In this document: in pieces, positions 23,540-34,000 of the stretch | Layout: each line of letters opens with the position of its first letter | How positions within the stretch are numbered: position 1 is the stretch's first letter | Assembly (NCBI RefSeq): GCF_001039355.2 | Contig: NW_019775892.1 | Span: 38,931 to 84,447, forward strand | DNA: 45,517 bases | Reading direction: 5' to 3' | Origin: Lingula anatina | Taxonomy: Eukaryota > Brachiopoda > Lingulata > Lingulida > Lingulidae | The notes under the pieces: model-generated | Seen by the model: only the letters and a program-made list of their open reading frames with translations | The model's database searches: none | What the model was told of the DNA's origin: nothing | Position numbers and translations under genes: made by a program

Positions 23540-24713
23540 GTACATGACACCGGTACTCCCCCAGTCGCTCACTGAAGGCAAGGTAACATCCTCCTGATGG
23601 TACTGTCTCCACTGGCTTTGAGCTCAGCCACAGAGCAAATTCTGAATGTTTTATCCGCTCCGTGTTATTTAGGATATGTCAATTACATTAGTTTTGGATC
23701 AATCGTTCGTTAAACGCCACAAGAGAATTGTCTCATAGTCCACTTTAGCAGCCCGGGCTGACGGGTGACTTCGTGTGGACTAGATTCAATCTCCACGATT
23801 CACTGATACTTGGTTTTCGAGGCTTGTGCGCATAAAGCAAATTTTAAGTAACTCTCAAAATTGTTCTGGTGTGACAAAAATGGCAGTCAGCTAGGGACCG
23901 TAGTCCGTTCCCCATTTCTTTGCACAGGCGACATTCTTCCCATATATTTATCCCAATACTCCGACTAACCCTAACCTGTACCAATCATATTGGGACCCTG
24001 AACTTCCATTCCTAAGACTACCATGCCTGTCACACCGACTCTAAAGTGATACAGGGCCTGAAAATTCTACTGTAGATTTTTTACGTAACTTAGTCGGTTA
24101 AGGTAGTATTTTAACCAACCCCTACTGGTCATTTCCTTGTCTTCGGTTTCAAAGAAAATGGCAGTTACAGCAAGGACGAAGTCGCCCTAACAACCGATTT
24201 TAGGTGCATAATGTATGATCAAAAATCAAAATTATGATCAGAAAGTATAGCTTGTAGCTTGTCCTCAAATAAATTAAACAAGAATAAGGTTTTGTACTTC
24301 ACACCTGTTAAAGATCCTACACTTTGCCATTTTGATATATTCATCTGTCCATCAAATTATGACTCTGTATAAATTTGTATTAGTCAGAACTCAAAACGTT
24401 TTTTAAAAAATGTTTTTCATTGTATTTTCATTTGTAAATGTATTGACATAAACATATAGGTATTTTGCTTTCAGCATATGTTACAATGTATGATGAATGC
24501 ATAAAAATACAAGATGCTAAAAATAATGGAATGCAATATGTTCAAGCCTGCTCCGCCTACATGTACTGTATGTTAAGTAAAATACTGTTTATAAAATGTC
24601 ACATATGACCTGAAGAAGATGCCTTTCTCTGTCAGTATACATAACTTAAAAACAGAATGTGCTCATAAAGGAAATTCATGGTGATCGCATGTTTTCGGAG
24701 AGCACGACATGTA
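23540..24713. other. Interval between the broken LamG copy and the OATP stop
   Basis: AT-rich unique sequence. It should contain the OATP 3' UTR adjacent to 24714. I see no gene. Confidence 0.6.
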
Positions 24714-27700
24714 TCACAAGCGAGTGTTGTCTGTCTCTTCATTGACCGCCTGACCATTGTCGTAATTTAAATCTGGCGGCAGAGGTGGTTTATAAAGCTT
24801 CCATGCCAGCGTGACGAATAACAGAGAGGTTGTCTTTAATACACCGCAAACTATCAGCATGTGCACACCTAGAGACCAGTTGTCGTAAAAGAGGCAAGCA
24901 CTGGTTGTTGATTCATCGCATGTCGTCTGCCACAGAAGACATGTTTTATCGAAGAAATGCCCGAAGGCAATGCCACCGGGGATAAAACCTGAAAGAAAAA
25001 AGTAACAAAAAATTAACTTGTGTACCATCACTGCCATAATTATACAGAAAGTATTTCCATGTGAGGGAAATATGCATGAAATCAACTCATTCGAACAAAA
25101 TCTCATCAAAAAGTTTTATACGGGGAATTTGATGATACCATAATTTTCAAAGATGAATATTGTTTGATCAGTTTGAAACGACAGAAGTCAACTCCTACCA
25201 AAACTCCTTAGAAGAATCCACTGGACGGATATCCCGACTGCCCTCTCTGAGCTCGGGATTGACCTGCAGGGAAGAAGAAAAGCGGTTTTACACAAGAATC
25301 ATTGTGCGTGAACTGGGGCATCAGGGAGATGGTCTAACACAATAACTTTAGCCCAAAAATCTTTAGTCTAAAATTATAAGTCTCCTTATCAACATTTCAG
25401 TCTCCTTATCACCTCGTCCACGGTTTGGTTGAATCTACTGGTAAACAGACGTGTAAAATTTGTTCAAATAACAATCTACTATTTAAATTGGGCGTGGGCG
25501 CATTTAGAAGCAGAGCAGGTGTTAATTACAGCATTTATGAAACGTTTTCTTTGTGCGTATGGCGGTCTTCATTAGAGAGTTTTGGCAAGGCCTTCCGTAT
25601 GACGTGTAACGTATAGTTCAATACGTAATACGTTTTACGTACGCGAGAAAGCTAGCAGTGGTTTTGGCAGGTCTCACTCCGTATGCGGTTATTTCATTTA
25701 TTTTTATTTATATTATATATAAATATTATAATATTTGGATTCTTTTTAGATAGATGAATAATTAAGATGTTGAATGGAATGTGTTATTTACGTCAATTGA
25801 TACCGCAGATCCCGTTGTTTATGAAAAAAAATCAACTTAAATTGAATTTGATACTACTACGGACGACTGATTGACTGGCTGTTTTTCCAGCTGTTTTCAC
25901 AGAGTATTTCTACCGACAGCGTCTAAAAGTGATTCAGTGGAATCTTAACACCCTATATATTCCTCTGCAGTATGTTAAACTTGAAAGAAATAAGCGTAAA
26001 TCTATTAAATTCGATACGTTTCTTACCTACGTGTAATCACCGATTCATACGTAGTGCCGTATGACTTATGACTTGTCCTTGAGAAAAACTACGCACAAAG
26101 TGATGACGTCGCACGTCATACGTCGTATGGAAGGCCTTGCCAAAACTCTCTATTAACGCACAACGTAATTTCTACGACAATTCTGACGCCAAATCGACGC
26201 CTTGCAGTGTGGGCGGCGGTCTATACAAAAATTAAAAACACGATTAGACGTCGTCGTTATCAGATTTTCACGACTAGTCGTATTTTGCCGTCTGATCTGA
26301 TAACGACGACGTCTAATCGTGTTTTTAATTTTTGTATAAACCGCCGCCCATACTTGTGGCAAACAACTCGACAAAAAGATGAGGAGTTCAGAGGAGTTAA
26401 AAATGAATACCTTAACGTTCCCATAATTCCGCAAACACTGGCGGCAAACACCAATAACATAAGTATGAGGAGTATGACCAGATAGCCGACCAATGGCGCC
26501 ACTGGACACAGGCCAGTACAGGCATTGTCCACGGCAGTCGCATTCACTGATGGACTCGCTGCTACACACCTGCAGTTCGTATACGTCTAAACAAAAAAAA
26601 AAAAACAGTTGTTCAATAACTGAAAAAAGGCCTAACCAACTACTATACCAGACTCGGCACCGAATGATCCTGAATTCATCGGTATATCGGACCACACTAC
26701 CCGTTTTCAAGGTGTGCGTCAGTACGCGCTTTGTAGTATCAGACGCGACACCGCTCTTGCCCAGTACGCGATGTGATAGTGATGATTCTCAGCGGGGTTG
26801 GAAAGTAGTGCATCTCATCTCAAAATTTGTTCCGGGGTATGATACTGTGAAATGCGTACCGACACACACCTTGAAAACGGGTAGTGTGGTCTGATATACC
26901 GGTGAATTCGGGATCATTCTGTGAAAAACGTAGTCTCTTTACTTGTTTGTTAGTTGCCAGCAATTTAGAAGTAAGAATCACAGATCCTTAATGTACAAGT
27001 ACATTACGTAAAAATGTGCAACTTTGGAGGCGTCAGATTAATTATTTCATTGTTACAAAGGCACGTAATAAAATCCTTTGTGAATAACATCAAGATTCAT
27101 TCAAACAGGAAGATCCAAAGAACGGTTTTGTGACACGCTACCGCGATGGTGTGCATTGTGTCTTACAGTCGCGAGATTTCACTAAATGCATGTGATAATA
27201 ACTTCGAACACTGTACCTTGGCGCCCCCTATCGTGGTCCAGTTAAGACAGCCTGCGTGGCAGGGGGAGTAGTAGGTGACCAGGTCTGATCCACAGATAGG
27301 GTTGTACTGGAGAGCAGAGCAGCCGCACTCTGTGTTACATGCACTGGTGAAGCCAACGTCACTGAAACAAGACATTCTTTTTCATGATTATCCATACCTA
27401 TGGTATTTAAAAACAAACTCCGGTCACAAAAATAAGAAAAAAAGCTTAAGTCAAACTAAATACATAAGTCAAACTAGGCCTAATCATTATACTTAAAATT
27501 GTTTTTACTAACATGGGATTGACAGCATGCATCGTTAATTACATGTATCTTGGATACATTTCAATATTGTTGTTTCCGATTCACCCTTGTTTCTGCAATA
27601 AACTTTTGCAAACCTCAATGAAACAAACCCCGACTTAGACAACATGGAGATCAATATCCCTGCATGTGCTACCCTGGTGCAAGAGCGAATCTAAACATCT

Positions 27701-30700
27701 TAACTCACAGTCTCAAAACATCCAAACATCATTATATGGTTATCACACTAGAGTTAAGACGACAGTTCACTCCTATCGGTGGCGGATTAAGAGGGGAGGG
27801 GGGTGAAGGGGTCCTGACCCCACCTTCGATTTCTGAAAAATATATCACACCAATATTCCCCTCTTGAAATTAGAATTTTGGCTAGCTAAATCATAGTTCT
27901 AAACTGTACCAAAGGGCACCGTTTGCTCTCCAAAACATCATTTTTGTCGGGGCCGTTTTTGTCGGGGTCGTTGTTTGTTATATAGGATAGTAATATTTTT
28001 GTTTACGGTTATATTTTTCTTTCCCATCCACTTATTATCACAGGTCCTTGCTAACATTTAGCCCCGCAAAAATTAAACCACTTACCTCAACCACAACACG
28101 AATGTCACCTTTAATGAAGATGAATTAGTATCGTTTATTTATTTATTTATTTATTTATTTATTTTGCAGAAAGTAGACTTTGACAGTAAAAGAATCTGTC
28201 AATATTCCAAACATAATACAAAAACATTCATTCTTTCTTCTTCCACGCACATACTGGGGTACATACATGAAGTTGTACTAATTTTGAAATGACCCATGCA
28301 CTACCCCCAGAAAATAACGTCAACTGTCATATTTCTTTACTAATTGGTATCTTTTGCTAAATTTTTCTTTTTACAAAATAGTTTGTCATCTAGAGTGCCG
28401 AAGGGTTCAGAAAGAGAACTAGTTTTGTAAACAGGTTGTATATATTCTCTTGAAATATTTTGCAAGTTTTAAATTACTATCCTAACTTCAGAAAGCGCTC
28501 ACTTTCGGCGTACCCATTTTTTCACAGCGAGAGAAATCACAGTGCGCGATGATTGACGTTTGTTTATATAACCTGCCAATCAAGCTGTTATTACTAGACA
28601 GCAACTATCAAAACTAACTGAATTTGATTGGCACCTTGTCAATCAAAGGATGTAAGAAGCTCTAACTTTACGTGTTAGATGATTTCAGTGATCTACTGTG
28701 TAATGATTGTGATTGACGTTTGTTTATATAACCTGCCAATCAAGCTGTTATTACTTGACAGCAACTATCAAAACTTACTGAATTTGATTGGCACCTCGTC
28801 AATCAAAGGATATTGGAATTTTACATGTTCGGAGAGAAGAGTGTAGTAATTGTGTTTAACGTTTGTGTAGTCGTGTGCGCTTGACAGCTACCATCAAAGC
28901 TGAATTAACCTGTTTGAATTTGGTTCATACCTGCCTATAACAATACATGTCGTAACATTCTGGAGGTAGGCGGCATTTTATTTTCTTTTTTTGCAGCGCG
29001 TTAAAAAAACGTCGGGTTCTTTATTTCAACCGACAGACAACATGGAATTTAACAACGTGAAAAAGTCTCAGGGTCTTGTACTAAAAATCAGTTGTCAATT
29101 TTTATTGGATATGATGTAAAATGACTCTACATGAATTAGTGTTGTTGTCGATGTATGTTACTTCATAATCCTTTCTTTGGTGCTCGTACTAAATCGGAAC
29201 TTCGTATACGAACTGAACATATTACTTTAATCATACTCATGTTCTTTTACACCCAATGAATATTTTTGGATCATTTTTAAAAACGAATGGTATAAAAAGT
29301 AAAACCTTGTTATTTTTTCATGTGCTACGGAGAGAAAAAAAGCCGAGATAATGATGTTAGTGGCCAGGTAAAATTAGAAACTACCGGTTTTGTTCGTTCC
29401 TTATAAAGGGCCGAGGCAATAAGTAGCCCGTCTCTGTATATTAGCGTGCGTGAAAACTGTTGTTTTCAATTAAACTACACAATTAAAACTGACAAATCAA
29501 AACAATTTGATGCAATGCATTGACAGTACTTCGAGCTTTAATCTGCGATATATTGCTAGTACTTCATAAAAAAAATCCAGATTTCAATAACGTGTGAAAA
29601 TTAATAAACTAATACTGGATTAAGTCTGGCTGGTTTAATCAAAGACTTGAACTTCTTGGTCTAATTTATTGAAGTTGTTCGTTCAATATTTTATACTGTA
29701 TTTCATCAGATTGGTAAAAAATTATCTTTTCATTGTATCAAATACCAAATGGAACCGTTCGCCCTCTAAAATCAGAGGCCTGTCATTCCTAAAAAACCGG
29801 ACCCCCTTCAAATAAACCTGGATCCGCCCCTGCCTATGATATAAATCGTAATTTAGAATAATTTCATGGTGGTTGGGATTATAATTCTGACCCTCTCTCC
29901 GAGGACGGTGAAAGATGGTATGGATGACCGATCTCCTCCTGTAATAAGCGCCAATCAAGTACCATATAACACGTCACTTTTAACAAGGCTCTATTACCTG
30001 CCATTGTGATATCCCGTTGTTATCCCAGCAAACTCCAGATTTGGGCACTGTAGAAAGAACACAGGGACGAACAGCAGAGAAATGAAGACGAGAAAGAAAT
30101 TCGTTTTCAGAATGGTCTTGCAGGTCATACGGTACCGCTTGATGACGATTCCACCTGCCACTGTCCCTCCCACTGCACCGGGAATGGCGACTGCACCTGA
30201 AACAAAAACAAAAACATGTTGAAGAATACCAAATTTTGAACTCGAGTGCACTTGAAAAGGGCAGTCCTCCGCCTAGAAAAAGTAAATATTTTTTTAATTA
30301 AACTGACACTTATTCTGAATTCGCAATTACAACGCTTCCCTTATCCGTAAGAAATGCCAATCCTGTAAATTACAACTAATTTTTGGAAAAAAAAAATCTT
30401 TGAACACATCTTATCCACTGAAAAACCAGCGCCTATGAAAACAATATTCCCCCAAATGACACAAATGAAGAGCGTTCATGCCTTTACACATAGGGAAATG
30501 TGTAGGCCCAGTTAAATATCTATCATTCAATTTGTACCTGTGGTCCGCGCCTTAGAGATCTTTCCGAAACAGCACAATCACTGACAAAATACCATGTTCT
30601 GAAATATTGAACAGGGCACGATTCTCATTGAAAAATAAAGAAAGTGTGGACAAAAGAAAAAAAAAAATTACCCTTTTTGATTACCCTTACCCCACAGTGA

Positions 30701-30996
30701 TCCGGCTAGTCCTTCAGATGTCAAGAATTGCTCAGAAATATATTTTGGCCCAAAATACGTGAATCCGCTCACAATAAACTGCTCACAGATGGCGCTCGCT
30801 GTGATGAACATGTACACGGGATTAGTGAAGAGCACCTGTATTGATTGACAGCACTGCTTCGCGGTTACCTTGGTTTCAAGGCCTGTAGGCGTGGTGGTCA
30901 TGACGTCATTGGAGCTGTCGTCTGCAGAGGTGTGCACTTCTGATATTTTACTTTCCCGGATTTTTTTCGCGCCTAGAAATGGAAATGAACCTAGAA

Positions 30997-31035
<39 letters not shown>

Positions 31036-34000
31036 CAAAAGTACTGTATAGTCAAAATGATACAGACGCTTTATAACATATTTCTGAAAATTCGTTAACT
31101 AGCAAAATGGTCAAATCTACTAAGAATAAATTGTTAATAAAATAAGAACAAATAAAACAAGGAAGAAATGACTGATATGCTTTGCGACAGCATGTCTTTT
31201 CACAAAGTTCTATCCTCTTTGATAAAAATTAAACTCAGATATAGCCAATGTTAATTTAATGACAAGAACCTGGCATGTCTTGCGGAAGTCCACCTATAGG
31301 GAGAATCATCATCGCCACAAGAGACGCTGCTATAATATACCCAATCCACCAAGCGCCGAGCCAGGCGTTGCTCCCCTTCTCTACAGATAAACTGTTAAAT
31401 GAAACTATTGTGAATATAAACAATGTTCAAAGACGTAAAAAACAAAATTAAAGAATGCCACTGCCAATAAATTAGTAAATTAATGAATTAAATAGAGTAT
31501 AATAGAATTTGTCTAACAGCAAAAACCGTTGTACCCGCTTTTTAAATATCATAAATAGATAGTGAAGGTGCCAACGAAGAAATCTAAGCATTTAGGGTTG
31601 CAATCGTTAAATTGACAGAAGTTATAAAAATCATGCATGGCTTACAAGTTGTAGTATTCATGTAGTGCTTGTAATCTTCATTGTCAATAGTACTTTTTTT
31701 GCTTAATTCTTCATTTGTGCACATCTGATCGCAATGATCTCTGATTTGTACGAAAGGATCCTCCTCGGATTGTAATTAAGATTAATTTAAAAAGGGCCAT
31801 GAGACTGTTATGCAAATATACTACAAAATGTGTACGTCACTGTCAGGTGGGCTGACCTGTACAGCAGCCAAACTGCGCCGCATTGGATTCCCAAAACTCT
31901 CTCGACAGAGGGTGGGGTGGAGTTTTACGTGGCCATAACACTTAAGGTGAAGTCAGAATTGTTCTAGTTGTTACGTTAGGTAGAGATTGAGGGCCAGGGG
32001 AGGTAGAACTGCCTCCTTCTTTATATCATGCTATCGCCAGCGTTATTGATTACTCCCTGATGCAGGGGCGGATCCAGGATCATTTAAAGGCGGTGGATCC
32101 GCTGATGCATAGCTGATACTCCCCCCCCCCTCCTTAGCGTATATTTACTGAAGGGACCCGAAAAGTTTTGATATTTTAGAGAAAGTATGGTGCCATTTCG
32201 AACTGTGATTCAGCTAGTCGAAATTCTTATTTCGAGAGTGGACCATTGCTGTGATTTTCTCCGAAATCGAAGAGGGGGGAGGGAGGGTCAGGACCNNNNN
32301 NNNNNNNNNNNNNNNNNNNNNNNNNNNNNNNNNNNNNNNNNNNNNNNNNNNNNNNNNNNNNNNNNNNNNNNNNNNNNNNNNNNNNNNNNNNNNNNNNNNN
32401 NNNNNNNNNNNNNNNNNNNNNNNNNNNNNNNNNNNNNNNNNNNNNNNNNNNNNNNNNNNNNNNNNNNNNNNNNNNNNNNNNNNNNNNNNNNNNNNNNNNN
32501 NNNNNNNNNNNNNNNNNNNNNNNNNNNNNNNNNNNNNNNNNNNNNNNNNNNNNNNNNNNNNNNNNNNNNNNNNNNNNNNNNNNNNNNNNNNNNNNNNNNN
32601 NNNNNNNNNNNNNNNNNNNNNNNNNNNNNNNNNNNNNNNNNNNNNNNNNNNNNNNNNNNNNNNNGTCAAAATGATACAGACGCTTTATAACATATTTCTG
32701 AAAATTCGTTAACTAGCAAAATGGTCAAATCTACTAAGAATAAATTGTTAATAAAATAAGAACAAATAAAACAAGGAAGAAATGACTGATACGCTTTGCG
32801 ACAGCATGTCTTTTCACAAAGTTCTATCCTCTTTGATAAAAATTAAACTCAGATATAGCCAATGTTAATTTAATGACAAGAACCTGGCATGTCTTGCGGA
32901 AGTCCACCTATAGGGAGAATCATCATCGCCACAAGAGACGCTGCTATAATATACCCAATCCACCAAGCGCCGAGCCAGGCGTTGCTCCCCTTCTCTACAG
33001 ATAAACTGTTAAATGAAACTATTGTGAATATAAACAATGTTCAAAGACGTAAAAAACAAAATTAAAGAATGCCACTGCCAATAAATTAGTAAATTAATGA
33101 ATTAAATAGAGTATAATAGAATTTGTCTAACAGCAAAAACCGTTGTACCCGCTTTTTAAATATCATAAATAGATAGTGAAGGTGCCAACGAAGAAATCTA
33201 AGCATTTAGGGTTGCAATCGTTAAATTGACAGAAGTTATAAAAATCCTGCATGGCTTACAAGTTGTAGTATTCATGTAGTGCTTGTAATCTTCATTGTCA
33301 ATAGTACTTTTTTTGCTTAATTCTTCATTTGTGCACATCTGATCGCAATGATCTCTGATTTGTAATATAGGATCCTCCTCGGATTGTAATTAAGATTAAT
33401 TTAAAAAGGGCTATGAGACTGTTATGCAAATATACTACAAAATGTGTACGTCACTGTCAGGTGGGCTGACCTGTACAGCAGCCAAACTGCGCCGCATTGG
33501 ATTCCCAAAACTCTCTCGACAGAGGGTGGGGTGGAGTTTTACGTGGCCATAACACTTAAGGTGAAGTCAGAATTGTTCTAGTTGTTACGTTAGGTAGAGA
33601 TTGAGGGCCAGGGGAGGTAGAACTGCCTCCTTCTTTATATCATGATATCGCTTGCGTTATTGATTACTCCCTGATGCAGGGGCGGATCCAGGATCATTTA
33701 AAGGCGGTGGATCCGCTGATGCATAGCTGATACTCCCCCCCCCCTCCTTAGCGTATATTTGCTGAAGGGACCCGAAAAGTTTTGATATTTTAGAGAAAGT
33801 ATGGTGCCATTTCGAACTGTGATTCAGCTAGTCGAAATTCTTATTTCGAGAGTGGACCATTGCTGTGATTTTCTCCGAAATCGAAGAGGGGGGAGGGAGG
33901 GTCAGGACCCCCCCCCCCCCCCCGACACCACCCTAAATACGCCACTGTGATGGACTCTCACCTTGCTGCGCTCAGAACGTCCGCATCCACGTAGACCTCC

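Larger units (their letters stand above)
31051..32295. repeat. Direct duplicate of 1,245 bp, copy 1 (other copy 32665-33909)
   Basis: The segment is repeated at 32665-33909 at a fixed offset of 1,614 bases, with roughly a dozen substitutions seen (about 1%) and no indels. The substitutions include two small clusters, near 31755 and 32033. Copy 1 is preceded by an ATT microsatellite and ends at the N gap in a poly-C-prone stretch. Copy 2 starts right after the gap and continues into a C run. It contains OATP exon 4, its flanking introns and the left part of a small transposon. It may be a false duplication from two haplotypes at a gap, or a real recent tandem duplication. Confidence 0.95.

Noticed and set aside
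26153-26710. 185-codon minus frame over the OATP Kazal-flanking exon
   Set aside because: It mixes intron, foldback arms and an exon in the wrong frame; the real exon is 26411-26586 in another frame.
28551-28930. CRISPR-like array
   Set aside because: Only two to three long units with no short-repeat/spacer pattern, in a eukaryotic transposon.
31270-31380. A shorter version of OATP exon 4 using the acceptor TCTGTAG
   Set aside because: The phase would not match exon 33962-34067; the upstream acceptor CATTTAACAG at 31392-31394 gives the correct phase and adds LSVE.
32187-32712. Frames of 150 codons or more across 32.3-32.7 kb
   Set aside because: They consist of N-gap filler.
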